Assembly (NCBI GenBank): GCA_947561715.1
Contig: OX387201.1
Coordinates: 18,676,001 to 18,740,000 of the forward strand
DNA: 64,000 nt
Direction of reading: 5' to 3'
Origin: Ascidia mentula
Lineage: Eukaryota > Chordata > Ascidiacea > Phlebobranchia > Ascidiidae
Position 1 is the stretch's first letter; the number at the start of each line of letters is the position of its first letter. Below the pieces are notes generated by a model, which worked only from the letters and a program-made list of their open reading frames with translations, was not told where the DNA came from and searched no databases. Below, in pieces: positions 1 through 12,182 of the stretch. The translations under genes were made by a program, and so were the position numbers.

Positions 1-3000
1 GTTCTTATCCCGCCAAAACATTGTCCAAATATTAATCGTAACCTCATTTGATTGTATTCTGTGACGGCATTGTTTACAATTTGGTAAAATCATGTTAAGT
101 TTGTTACAAAATAAAATCAATTCGGCACAATGTCAAAATCGACTAACCATTATATCGGAACGATAGGCTGAGTTTAAAGCTGGTTTACCGGAAGCGGCCT
201 TCGCAAATAGAGAACAACCGAGCCATTGTCTTCCAGCAAATGTGCCCCGAGTATAATTAACAACCGTGACCGAACCTTGCAAGATAAGTTGAAGTGAAAC
301 ACCACGAACTGCACGGGACGAAACAAGAAGCGGGTTCACTTGATTGTCCACAACCAGAGTTAGTTTCAGAAAGAAAAGTGAAGTTTTCCTTTTAAAGTTA
401 GTTTACAACCACAAGTTTGCTTAGCGTTCTTGCAGAAACCCTGTTTGCGTTTACTCCGAATTTATAATTGTGGGAGTATATTCTTGTACATTTGGCGATG
501 GAATAACTTACCCCAATAAAAAACCTAGCCCTGTGTCACACGAGACAAACATTCTTAACCAGGGCATGTGAGCTTGTGACATACTACAAACAATATATGT
601 CAGAATCAATAACAACCTCACACAGCCAGAACCCGCTTAACCAAACCACAATAATATGAGTGTTCTTCAACGCAATACATCAGGCCGTTTTTCCAGTAAT
701 CATTTATGACACAGTCAGATGCATTGTCTGTGACTAATCATTGCTTGTACATGTTTTCTAACCTCCCTTTGTTTGACAACCAAACACAGTACATCCGAAA
801 TTCTTTCGCAATTGAAAAACGACGACCAGCTTTCCACTTCATGATGATTTATTGCCTCTCACAGCCGGAACCAATCTTTGGCCTCGTTCTCTGTCCAAGC
901 ACTTTTTACCACCAAACACCAAATTGAAAAATATGTAATCATTTGTGCCTGAAAGAACTTGAGAATTACTCAAGCAACTATTATTTTATCTCGATGACGA
1001 AGAACCGACGCATCCACAAGGTTACTTCAAGGTCATTGGGTAAAAAAAGTTGCTATCCAGACTTCAAACAAACCGTTCCACTTTTCATACGGACCTATAC
1101 ACCTTTCTTCACGTTGAAAAACACATCCGAAGCATTCTATTTCCCTCCAAGCTCGTCTGATCTTTATCGCAACTGGGCGCGTATGCTGTCGCAGCACCCT
1201 TATCACAAACTCCGCCACGGGAACGAAGCTGGGGAGGCAGTCATGTGGTAATGGCCTCCGACTCTGTATTTACCCCTCCCTGCTACTCGCATGCTTCCGT
1301 CGGACTTCACCTTTTAGCTGGAGAGCAACCGCTCGTCGAGTCACCAAAATCGATCCGTCCGGCGCGAAATTGAGATAGAAATCAATAGAAAAACAAATGC
1401 ACCGTGGCGGCCCGGATTTTCGAAAACGCGCCAACGATCTTTCTGGTCTCCGATGAAACAAATTACGTAATTTAACATCCATTTATGTAAATTCAAGCTG
1501 TAAAGTGCAGTGCTGCGAGTGGTTGTGTTCAAAATATCAAGCGGATCTAGGGCAACCCTCTACAATACCAGGATCTATCAAACCGGTTTGCCATAATAAC
1601 CTGTGCAATTTGTTTTTCTTGCTGTACTATTTTCTTTCCAACTGCGGATTTGCGATCGAAATACATCTCAAACCACAAATGTCAAAACTATTTTTTTTTT
1701 ATCGGACGGATTTTTTTTCACGAACTCACAAAAACTGACACAAATAAGCGAATCAAAAAACTGAGGTATGTTTTACCAACAATCTTCTGAACTAACATGG
1801 ACCAAAGTACGGGCTAAGGTCAAATAAAAATAGCAAAAAAACACATACGACTTAGGCGCCGTTTAGGGATATGAGAGGAAAAACGGGTAGGGTTCTAAGA
1901 TTAAAATCGGGGTTCGCTCTTAGTGGAAACGCAATACCCAGTGTCATGTTTCGGCCACTAAATAAGAGACGATTAGGACGCATTAGAGCTAGCGACATAT
2001 TAAACGCAACCGCGGAAGCCCATTAGAAAGTTTGCAATTTTGCCACTAAGACGGACGTCATGTTGCGAGAGCGCGTGGCATCAGATATTTCAATTAGTGT
2101 AAAATTGCAAACTGTAATCAAGCATTTCAGCACTTCCATTACGTCGAGCGAAAGTCATGTCACAACAGAGATGTAGCATTGCCAAATTGATTATCGTCAT
2201 TGCAATGCGTTTCTGTGCACTTGGACAACAAATGGGAACACTTTCTTCAATGTATAAGAAACTTGTTTCGAAGCTCTTTCCACAAATCGCTGCATCAAGT
2301 GAAAATTTTACCAAGCACTGTAAAAACTATCGGTTTATCCACATACAATTTTTTCGGTAATTTTGAACTTTGAGCACATACCAAACATTTTTATCACGTG
2401 GCTGCTCACATTCTTACTGTGACGTCACAAAATCTTCAAAAAACCTTGTGGATTTGTATTTCACAATAAGTACAAGGAAGACGAGAGGCTCAGGTTTGAT
2501 CACACAAGCTTATCGCCGGTATTACACGATGAGCCTGCCCTTGGGGGCGACTTGTAAGATCAAGGGGTACATGTCATTACTTGGGTTGGGAGAAAGATTG
2601 TTTCACGTATCACAAGCCAGAAGATGCAGTCGAGTTTCAAAAACTGCTCACGCACACGAAACGTCACTCATATAAGCATTGCGATTGCCCCAACTTAAAC
2701 ACAACCGAGGCAGAGTAATATTTAAATTGGGTCCCTCGGCCGCAAACCACAAACTGTGTTTGTCCATAAAATTTCTGCGTATAAAACTTGGGGCCGCAGA
2801 ATGTTGGATTATTTAAAGGGAAAATCGGCGACACAGGCCTGATGAAATTGGAGGCTACACCAATATGAGGCGAAACACTTCCGCCGGGTTCCCGAACCAC
2901 TTTGCTGCGGGAAACATCGTTCGTTTGCTGTGGGGGATCGCATGAACCGACCCACTGAAATGTACGACCACCGAACGCTTGTAGTGGCGCTGTAAGCGAC

Positions 3001-4431
3001 ACCTGTAAGTTTCTGTGTAATTTGCCGTCGAACACGGGTTGAATCAGGAAACATTTAGGTGTCAAGGGCGAAAGTCGCTGCGAGGTTGAACCAATCGCAG
3101 GCAATTTACGGTGGGTTGGGATTTCACTTAACACTTCAACGTCGCCGTTAGGGGTGCACCACACAACATTGAAAATAAGAGAAATTCCTGTCACCGAATG
3201 ACAACAAGAACAACACAAATATTGTAAAAGCGATTTTACCAATCCACTTAGTGAGGCTGTATCAAGTTATTTAATGCTGGTTAAAGGAAAAAAAATCCTT
3301 GCAAAATGCATCTATTCAGTCGGGACATATAGTTAAATGATATTATTCCATGCTAATTCATAAAATCGATTTGTCAGAAAGGGGGGTAATTATTGCTAAT
3401 TATTTCTAATTTGAGAAGATACGGGCACGGTTAATATCTTCGCTACGAAAATTCGTTGAATAACATCATACACGTACTTAAATTGTCGAGTTGCCCGTTT
3501 CGCTTGCATGCAAATATAAACATCGCAATTCCAGTAAACCGCAAAATGAGCGCGTGGGTTCCAGCAACGTTGGGCCGCGTGCTTTCTGGCTAATCTAAAT
3601 TGTGCTTCAATGTGTGGCTTTGCAACGATGATTACAAAGGTAACAAAATATGCGCAAACCGCGGGATTCGAGTAAAAAGATTAAAATCGCAGGTTTGCCT
3701 CCAAACGAAAATGGCTCACATTCTTCAAATGCCAGAGCGTGCAGCTGGCAATATAAACATAGAGGACCAAGAAACTATACAGCTTCGCGTAGTCGTTGCC
3801 CCGAGGTGCAGACGCAGCTTTGGCCGCGGCAGAAAATCGACCCCGAGGTCGCTGGGGCAGAACTCTTTACCATGTAACAGTACTCCGTTGTGCGCTGCCT
3901 CCAACGCGTAACCGGAGAGGTTTGGGTGTCAGAGGGCCCTGCTCCCTCATGCAGCTATAGGACGAGCGCGGGTTTGTGTGGAAACAAATACGGCGTGTTC
4001 GTTGGTCGCAGGTCGCTGGTCTCTGTTTTGGCGTGGGCGCTTGCACCGATGCGAGGAGAGATAAGAGATCCGGGCCAAGCGGAGGTGGAACCAAAGAGCA
4101 GTTGGGCCACGGGGACAAAACCTTAATGTTGTGTAATCTCGAAACCCGGGTGAAAAGTTACGTTCGCGGGTTCGCGAGAAAGTTTTTTTGGAGATTTAAA
4201 ATTGTTAAGTGCGGAATCTTACATCTCAAGGAAACTAATTCGGCAGCAGACGAGATTTTTCATCAACAAAATCTCATGATAGCTTTATGACTAACAAAGA
4301 CTTGCAAACAGATTTTGAAATAAATCCGAAGTCGTTTGTTTCATTGCAATTGATAAAAAGATTTCGCTTATGTTTGTAAGCACCATCAGTATCGATTATT
4401 CAAATCTAATCAACAATATAGAAGATAACCT
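1..4431. other. Gene-poor stretch, no recognisable gene
   Basis: No recognisable gene was found on either strand. Many short open frames exist but none resembles a known family or forms a convincing splice chain. A GC-richer patch at about 2.5-4.2 kb contains the longest frames (see the separate entry for 2664-3185). A perfect TGACGTCA octamer lies at 2420-2427. A short inverted pair, AGTTTGCAATTTT near 2030 and its complement near 2105, was seen but has no clear mobile-element ends. The stretch may be distal intergenic DNA or a long intron of a gene lying to the left. Confidence 0.5.
2664..3185 (-). CDS. Possible internal exon, unknown protein
   Basis: An open frame of about 170 codons on the minus strand follows a good pyrimidine-rich intron end (the acceptor AG lies just above 3185). 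The frame continues upstream but has no ATG there, so if real this is an internal or terminal exon rather than a complete gene. The peptide is mixed in character, with several Pro/Ser-rich stretches and scattered Cys; no domain was recognised. The length is slightly more than expected by chance in DNA of this composition. No partner exons were found. It could equally be a chance open frame in a GC-richer patch. Confidence 0.2.
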   Translation of the reverse strand: MSLIFNVVWCTPNGDVEVLSEIPTHRKLPAIGSTSQRLSPLTPKCFLIQPVFDGKLHRNLQVSLTAPLQAFGGRTFQWVGSCDPPQQTNDVSRSKVVREPGGSVSPHIGVASNFIRPVSPIFPLNNPTFCGPKFYTQKFYGQTQFVVCGRGTQFKYYSASVVFKLGQSQCLYE

Positions 4432-4530
4432 TCATGATTTTATCGGTGCCCATGTCATTTCATTTCCTTGTATATTGTTCTTACGCGTAGCTGCTTTTTT
4501 TGAAAAATAAACATGATTTGATTTGATATA
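4432..4530 (+). repeat. TTGAT-tailed retroposon 3' end, copy A
   Basis: About 100 bp ending in a (TTGAT)-type tail (TGATTTGATTTGAT). It shares the order 'gataacctt-atg-ttttatc-g-gcccatg ... tgtatattgttc-tac ... ttttttg..aaa' with copies at 9228-9322 and 10261-10378. A short conserved block followed by a simple-repeat tail is the signature of a non-LTR (LINE or LINE-tailed SINE) 3' end. No reverse-transcriptase coding sequence is attached. Confidence 0.55.
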
Positions 4531-4917
4531 TAATCCCGACAGTGTTTCACAAAAAAAATGGTTCGCTGTCCTGACAAATATTTTGGGAAATTGTTTCAAA
4601 AAGGATTCATAGCCAGTAGTGAGTGAAATGCGGTTTAGCACAAAAATATTATAAGACACAATACTAGACAGATCCTTCAACTGGGGCCGTTAACAGTTTC
4701 TCAAAATTAGAAACGAAACCAAAAACACCACGACGTTAAACTTCTCGCGACTCCACGATCATAAACTTCTTCCGCCTGAAATAAATTGAACCAAGACAAG
4801 TGTGAATGTTGCATGTTACTCAACCATGACTAGCGGAACTTCTTGAACCAGAAGCAACAACCTCTTGTCCTAAAACTAACTTCTAAAACCTTGGAAATTT
4901 ATTTAAAACAACACTTG

Positions 4918-5157
4918 AATCGGATGCTAAGCTACACTGAGTTTGTAACAGTTCAATTATGTTGATTGTAACGACAGACAACAATGTGCGCAGCCACCAA
5001 TTACAAGGGCACAATACATAGTAATGACAAGTACTCAATCGGATGCTAAGCTACACTGAGTTTGTAACAGTTCAATTATGTTGATTGTAACGACAGACAA
5101 CAATGTGCGCAGCCACCAATTACAAGGGCACAATACATAGTAATGACAAGTACTCAA
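4918..5157. repeat. Perfect 119-bp tandem duplication
   Basis: Two head-to-tail copies with a period of 119 bp: 4918-5036 and 5037-5155, with two further matching bases. Read by eye, no differences were found between the copies, so the duplication is recent or is an assembly artefact. It contains no open frame of interest. A third copy was not seen. Confidence 0.9.
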
Positions 5158-7069
5158 CGAACTCACAATCTCGCTGTTGAAAATCTCATTATATCATCCT
5201 TAACCTTCTACGCACTACACATCTACTCGACTTTACCGAACAGGTGAGGCAGCTCGCGAGTCAAACAGGGCGTTCTATTCGAGTACTGTTACCTCGATCA
5301 CACAAAGGATCGCAGACTAAACAAGAACCCACGACGAATCGGTGTGTGTACACCGGTTACACATATGACGCAACTGTCGCGTTTGTGACCGAATAATGCC
5401 CTCATTGTGCGGTCGCGAGGCGTAGGCGAGAGCTTAGGTGAATTTGGGGCATATCTATAACGCCGTTCGATAATAATTTGCACTGTGATCACGTGATCAG
5501 AAAGGCGATGGCGTAACATGTGTTTGTTCGGAGACGCGATCGCGGGAGTTTTCGAGACGCGGTTTCGTTCGAAGTGAATGCGTGGGTGTGGAAATCGTTG
5601 CAAGTTCTGGCAAACTTTGACATGAAGCGATCGAGTCAGGATAAGTGAAAGCAGAGGATCGTACTTGACCAAATATTTTGTTTCTTTGTATTTCAAGGAG
5701 CACAAAAAGTTTGACTCAGAAGAGTGAAGATTATTTTGACCTAATAATTGCTGCACTTTAAAAACCGTTATTTAAAAGCGTCGCCAATACACATTAATGC
5801 TGTGAAACTGCTGTTGCTTTGAAATTGCGGTATCAATATGTTTCAATATATTTTATGCCAGAAGAGCGGTATATTTTATATCACATTAATGATATTTAAA
5901 CGCATGCATGAAATTCATGCTGGGAAACTGTTGATGCAGAAAAACTGTGTGGACAACGCCTTAAAATATATTGAAGGTGGAATTCTGCATCTCCATGAAG
6001 GATTTCCGTCCAATATTGCCCAACCTTTCTGTACACTGGGATCAGCTTAAAAGTTGTTTGCAAAATTTTGGCTAGAAATCTGTTTTCCAGAACGGTCGCT
6101 TCCATGTTGACTACAGAGGCGGTGTGATCGAAATCGGATTTTAAACAGTTTTCCCGCAAACATGCAATTAAATACGGGCGTGTCGTTACATTTATCGATG
6201 TAGCACGATGTGCAGGCTCAGGATTCTACAAATGAGAACGTGAAGTCCGAAGTCGTTCGCAGAAACCGCGGACGGATTCGAAAAGCACTTAACAAAGAGC
6301 AAGATAATCGCGTGAGACTCCGCATCGGTTTAATTACGCTTCTTAACCGGCGTCCGAGTCCTTAAACGCCCGCTCGGCAACCCAAATAGGTGGGTGTGGC
6401 CTGCGGTGGGAGATTGCCCGATCTTAATATCCGACCTATGTGCGAGACGAGAGCGATAATCGGTAGGCGAATTCAACTTTAAACGGGAACATGGTGAACG
6501 TGTTTAAATCAATTAACACCTCGGTCGCGGCGTTAACACAAATTAAAGGGGCATGCGGAGGTGCCACAAAAACGCAGGGTAATACCCAAACGCCAAGACC
6601 GTAATTTATGACATCACAGATACTTCGAACCAAATCTGTGAATAGTGACTGGGCTAAGTTAATCAACAGTTGTGTAACAAGATTAAATTCCGAATTAATA
6701 AATTAATGCAATGGTTGCCATCTTTTATGAACCTGTAACGCACTCATCCGTTACAAAATACCATGACAACGTGCACAAAGAGCGTTAAAAAAAAGATATG
6801 AAAATGAGATTGCGACACCCAAACAATATAAAAACGACTTCCGATTTCGGAACCACTGCTTTCTATTGACCATAGACCAAAGAATTAAGCTTGTCCGTCA
6901 AAAAGGCTTGTCTGCGACGTCAAACAGAGGGCACCACTGTTGACTCGAAATTTGTGAAGCAAAATTGGCACAAAACAACAGATGTAATCTGGAGAATTGA
7001 AGCTCACAAACGCCGTCTAGCGACCACTTACTCTCTTCACAAATGCCGCTGGGTAACGCAAGTTTAAAT
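5158..7069. other. Gene-free spacer
   Basis: No gene was recognised. It contains a palindromic E-box, GATCACGTGATC, near 5489-5500 and a GC-richer patch at 5.3-5.6 kb with a 152-codon minus-strand open frame lacking any known motif. A second patch at 6.2-6.7 kb also has open frames without family resemblance. Confidence 0.4.
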
Positions 7070-7216
7070 TATGAGGCGCTGGTTTCAGCGTGTGCGAGGC
7101 TCTGCGAGCGGTTGGGAACATCGGTCAGGCACACGATTCATTCAATAAGTTAACAGACACCATCAAGATTATTGCACAGAGTAATCTGGGCTCGAATCTC
7201 ACGGTAAAAAATAAAA
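7070..7216 (+). repeat. tRNA-derived SINE-like sequence
   Basis: A polymerase III B-box-like motif, GGGCTCGAATCTC, lies at 7188-7200 and is followed by an A-rich tail (taaaaaataaaaacc). A degenerate A-box-like segment lies about 100 bases upstream. The arrangement fits an old tRNA-derived SINE rather than a functional tRNA, because no cloverleaf can be drawn. Left boundary is approximate. Confidence 0.35.
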
Positions 7217-9227
7217 ACCTACTGATATAACTTAAAGACAACAGCGATCATAGCTCTTACACGATCTACAGTCTGCCAAAGGACCTTAGTTAAATTGAAC
7301 CTGTTTACTATCACATTTACTTACAATTGATATATAATTTATAATTTAATGTGAAAACAAGTCATAATGTGTTGCAAAGCAAAAGCCACAGAGTTTATCA
7401 TATTTCACAAATACAAATAATTTGCACAAAAGCATGTCTAAATTTTTGACTATATCGAGAGTAATTACGAATTGTAACTTTTGAATGTGGGCAGAGCAGG
7501 TGTATTTTAGAGACTAAAGAAAAACGTGTGTTATATTGAATAAAATTTCAATAGTCTAGTTTAAAACATAATTAAACAGTATTTAAGACTTTCACTAAAA
7601 CAGTGGTACTGTGTGTTATCAATTTGATGACCACAGGCATAAACACTTTATATATCATTTAGTTAACCACAACAAACGACTGGAAGAACAATAAAAAAGT
7701 TTTATTAGGAATTATACGTGAAATATTTAAATTTTAAAAATTGTGTTGTTCTTGAACACGCTGAAAGCAACATTCACACATCTGGAGCCACTGGAGGACC
7801 AGAAAGTTACCAAGATACATTGAGGTCGGTCTCTCCCCCATGGGATATTGCATGACACCATTAAAGGTAACATAGACTTTAGGAATTAAACAAGAACATA
7901 GCATAAAGCTCTGAAAGGGGTGTGCTTGTAATACATTGAGTTGGATGGTTATGTACATACATAAAATGTCACCTTCTGCGTGTTAATTAAGACTAGGAAC
8001 TTTAAATAAAATCTGCAAATTTTAAAAAGCTTTAAATCTTGTGGCTGCCTTCACAACCTAGTAAACAGTATTAGTAACTTATTTAGGTTAGAAACAAGTG
8101 TAATGATCTTTACTGCACAACTACAAGTTATGTCAGAATAGTAAATACAAAACAAATGAATGCAAGATCTTGTTCCATTTAGATAAACCCAACAAACTAA
8201 AAACTGCTCTGAACCCTGCCAATGTGGACCAATTCTCCCCATTTATGAGCAATAAGCAATCACAACAAGGACCAACTCAGTTCACCTTTGACCCTGTTCA
8301 GTGGTACTCAATAAACCCTTGGTATGGATTAACAGCGGCCAACAGAGAGACCATTAGCAGAGAGAGAAAAAACCTTGTTAAAACTGAGAGAGGTTAAATC
8401 TTCATTGAAGTGTTTGTTAGACCGACACAGAGGAAGGTTTCAAATAAATAGGAGCACATCCTGTCTAACTGGATTGAACCGATAACATATGGTACAAAAA
8501 TTCCAACTTCACCAAATTCCACAGCCATTAGTCACTAAACATTGTCTGACGGGAGTAAATTTTCATGTTGGCGTGGAGCTTATACAGAGTAGCCCTAAAT
8601 TGTGTTTATTCAAATTTGTTAAACTGTTGTCAAGTACATGAATAAATTATCAGAATATTAAAGACACACAAAACTGTTCTCTGAAACAATTTTGCTATAA
8701 CCATGCAAGTTAGATGGATTGTGACAACAATCAAGTTGTTGGATCCACAGTTTTGTAGTTCATACTATTATGTCCTAATGATTAGAAATATCACCAAAGT
8801 TAGGAGATTCAAACTTTATCAAATATAACCTGATGCAGGTTTGACGAGATGTGTAACATTTCTATTGTCCTTCGCATGTTTTGATTCCTCCGCTATTGTG
8901 AGTCTTGGGTGATAACTGGTATTGTTATGGGCTAAAAACAAAAGAATAGAAAGATTATAAATTTTGATTTAATTTTATTAGCTACTGCAATTCAAGTCAT
9001 AAAAATAATAAATAAAAATCCATTTTTGGAATAAAACAAGTTGACAGCTAGTTCTAATTGAAACAGACAAGTGAAAAATTGGGTGGGAAACAACATTCTT
9101 TAAAAAAACTTTATCTTAAAACACAAACTTACCATCAATCAAAACAACAATTGAAAAATTTACAAGAGTTGTATTACAAGTGTTACAAGAGAGTAACAAA
9201 ACCCAAATATCAAAAAGAGAAAATCGA
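7217..9227. other. AT-rich gene-free spacer
   Basis: Strongly AT-rich DNA with many homopolymer runs. Nothing protein-like, no RNA gene and no repeat with clear ends was seen. Confidence 0.5.
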
Positions 9228-9322
9228 TTCTATGACCTCCCATGCTATCACAGCATGTGCATTGTTTATCTGCATAGTTTTTTTGGGGGAAACATAAATG
9301 ATTTGATATTGATTTGATTAAA
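9228..9322 (+). repeat. TTGAT-tailed retroposon 3' end, copy C
   Basis: The most diverged of three related copies. It keeps the 'tcgattctatgacctcccatg' start in shortened form, the central poly-T block and the tail TGATTTGATATTGATTTGAT. Compare 4432-4530 and 10261-10378. Confidence 0.45.
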
Positions 9323-10260
9323 AAACGTTGAAATGTAGGAGCAAGGATATTCATTTCAAAAGCAGAAGAGTTCTTTGAAACAAGTCTATTAAGTTAAGTG
9401 TGTTCTGTTGGACAAAAGAATATTTTCTTTAACATAAAGGATGTGCTCCTTCCCAATATGTCAATCAATCAATGAAACAGACAGAAATTATTTTTAACTA
9501 AAGAGATTCAATGATTAGCAAACAAAGAAAAGCCCAGAAACAAACAAATGTTTTAAAATTTTTGGAGCAAAATCCTGGACATTCATTAAGAAACAAACTT
9601 CAATTTCACAATACTCTGATATCCAGCCAGACACAACAACAAAATGGAAACAGAACATCTCTGCCAACTGAACAATCGTTTTACAAAATTAAAATGTCGT
9701 ATTTTTTCAAGCCGAGAAGCCCAATGATAACTTGCATAAAATCCATAAATTACAAGCTTGAACATAAATCTTCAGGTAAAAATAGTTCAAAGATAGTACA
9801 TTGTTTGGGATTGGCCAATTTGCATTGAACATCCTTGAAGCAAAAAAAAAGAAAATTCCTTCATACACTTTTACCCAGTCATTAGTCTTAAGCCACAATC
9901 TGGCGTCCACAGATAAACGCTCAATTACACGAAGAATGTAAAGTATTTCTGTGAATGGAACGTGCAATCACTGATTCAATCGTCACCTATTTACAATTTT
10001 AAAAGTGTCTATGCATATGTAGAGAAAGTCTGCCTGGTTTGGTTCTTTGTGTAAATCTTCTGGAATAACTTTCATTTTAATTTTGCGAAAAAATATGGAA
10101 TAACATAGCAAAGCCATCCAACACTTCAGTGCAGCTTAAAAAAACGTTTATCGTTAAAAATAAAAATTATTCTGGAGGTTTTTATTCTGAGTAGTTCTAT
10201 CAAAGTTCACATCTTAAACTAATCATGTACATGCTATATAATCCTGTTTTAGATGGTCGC

Positions 10261-10378
10261 CTGGATCGATAACCTTTATGGTTTTATCAGGTCCCATGAT
10301 ATTTTATTCTTGTGTATATTGTTCATACACACAGTTGTTTTTTGTGCAAAATACAAATGACTTGATTTGAGATTATTT
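10261..10378 (+). repeat. TTGAT-tailed retroposon 3' end, copy B
   Basis: Closest to copy A: shared 'gataacctttatg', 'ttttatcaggtcccatg', 'tgtatattgttcatac' and poly-T blocks, ending with ACTTGATTTGAG. Same orientation as the other two copies. It is likely the 3' end of the same LINE or LINE-tailed SINE family. Confidence 0.5.
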
Positions 10379-11615
10379 GCACTTCCTGGGAATGCCAAGT
10401 CAATTGCTTTGAAGTGAACAACTAATAAACTGGTAAGGGGCACACCATAAACAATAATATAAAAATAGTAATAGTGACATACACCATAACTCTGCACCAC
10501 GATAAGCACATTTTACAATTCAAAGAAACCTGAAATGTTATTGTTTAAAAAACAGGAAAATTTTGGACCTTTTACGAATTGTTCAGTCAAGTGTTTTGGC
10601 AAAACAAATTTCCAAATTCTTTGGCCGCCAAGGTCTGACAGGACAATTAATATGGAAACAGAGCAACTTGCCAGCTGAAGGATATTGGAGGTACTTGCCC
10701 GATTTCCGCTACTGCCAGTAACAAGCCTACAATCCTTAACTGCAGTTTTCGACGAAGCAACGCTGCAAAAATCTCAGCGCTGCAACGTGGTCACGTGGTC
10801 GCATGAGCTCATGGTCCTCCCCTCCCCGTTCGCTGCCTTGTGATGACACAACTGCTGATTACGAAGACTCGAAGTTGCGAGCACGTGACGCGATGTTGCG
10901 TAAACCGTTCTAAGCGCGTGTGCGTGTTTTTAGGGGCAAGTTGTTTTGTAACGTTGCAAAATGGATGGCGTTGGCAGAAATAACGCGTCACGTTTTTTGT
11001 CGGGTATAACGTTAACAAATTCAACAGGAAGTTGGTACAACCCATGGTTTGACAGGCACATTGATGGGATTGAGTGTTGACACTGATGTGACCAAGTAAA
11101 ATTCTCGCAGAACACGACGTCATTTCCTGTCAAAAGTTCTTGGAACGTTTTTACACAAAAGAGCGTTAGTGGTTTTAGGGAGCAAATATAGACGTTCTCC
11201 AGTCACCAAGCTGCACTGATGAGACCTATTGGGTCGAAAGGGTGGTCCTGTCTGCAGCTCCGTTGATAGACTGCATTTGTTTATGACAACTGCACATTGT
11301 TTTGAAATTGTATCTAACCATCTTTATTTCATTCTACTAATGACCTCCTTTTGAACAAATCCTTTTGATAAATTACATTCCATCCAACCACAAAATGTTA
11401 CTGTTACAATGAAACTTTAAATATAACTGCAACCAGCAACTTATAAAAGTGCAGGTAAAGTAATTCAAATTCAAACCTCCGTAAATTGCAGCAAATATAT
11501 CAACAACCTGAACCACAAAACCAATACTACAATGTGTTTGAAAGAAGGATATTACGTCATAATAAGGTTTGAAGGCCTATGGGTAATTTAACAGAGGTGA
11601 TTTGGAAAATACTAC

Positions 11616-11848
11616 TACACCGGGTCACAAAGTTTTATCCAAACTTGATTCACATATAAGCATGGTAAAACAGAAATCTGTGCGAATTTTAATGATTAGG
11701 CGTGAACAGGGCCACAGCCTGTTATTTTTGTTTATAAATTTGAGTTGAAATACCACACGAAATCGTAGCGTTTATATTCGCACAGATTTCTATGTTACAT
11801 AGGCTTATAAGTGGATCAAGTTTGGAAAAAACTTTGTGACCCGGTGTA
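11616..11848. mobile_element. Mariner-type MITE with ~75-bp inverted repeats
   Basis: A 229-bp non-autonomous DNA transposon flanked by TA on both sides (11616-11617 and 11847-11848), the target duplication used by Tc1/mariner elements. Terminal inverted repeats of about 75 bp begin CACCGGGTCACAAAGTTTT and differ at only a few positions. The centre of about 80 bp has no coding capacity, so it would need a transposase supplied elsewhere. The near match of the arms suggests moderate to young age. Confidence 0.85.
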
Positions 11849-12031
11849 AAAGTATCTTCCCATTGATTTCATGTGCCCACAAAATTAAACTTTCTGATTA
11901 GTTTAAATTCGTGACGTAATAGAGATTACTAAGTAGCCTATCGCAGTGACGAAGAAAAGCCCTAAATCAACGTGGAACCACGTAAACAAGTATCTGTATA
12001 CAGGCGCAATCGAAGGAATGCATTTTTTCAC

Positions 12032-12182
12032 CTGAATCGCCATTTTCCTTGGGCGCCCTGCCCACAGTGTGAAGCGTCGGCGGCTGGGACGGCGCTTCCG
12101 TCCCTTGTTGTTCGAAACCGTTACGTCCCTGGTTCTCCACGAAGTTTGCAGCCTCTGTAAGTAATTCCAACGACGACTCCAT
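12032..12182 (-). CDS. Orphan first exon with Mad/Mnt-like Sin3-interaction domain
   Basis: ATG at 12182 opens a 50-codon exon ending at a GTGAAA donor after the first base of codon 51. Residues 4-18 (SLELLTEAANFVENQ) resemble the amphipathic Sin3-interaction domain that opens the Mad/Mxd and Mnt bHLHZip repressors, with the core LL-EAA-F-E pattern. In that family this helix binds the PAH2 domain of Sin3 and brings in histone deacetylase to oppose Myc at E-boxes. The rest is polar and proline-containing, as expected of a linker. The bHLH-zipper exon should lie at lower coordinates but was not found, so it is either beyond a very long intron or outside the window. A chance resemblance is possible; confidence is moderate to low. 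Confidence 0.4.

Noticed and set aside
3650-3877. 75-codon hydrophilic frame in the 3.6-4.1 kb patch
   Set aside because: No similarity recognised, and other frames in the same patch are equally open.
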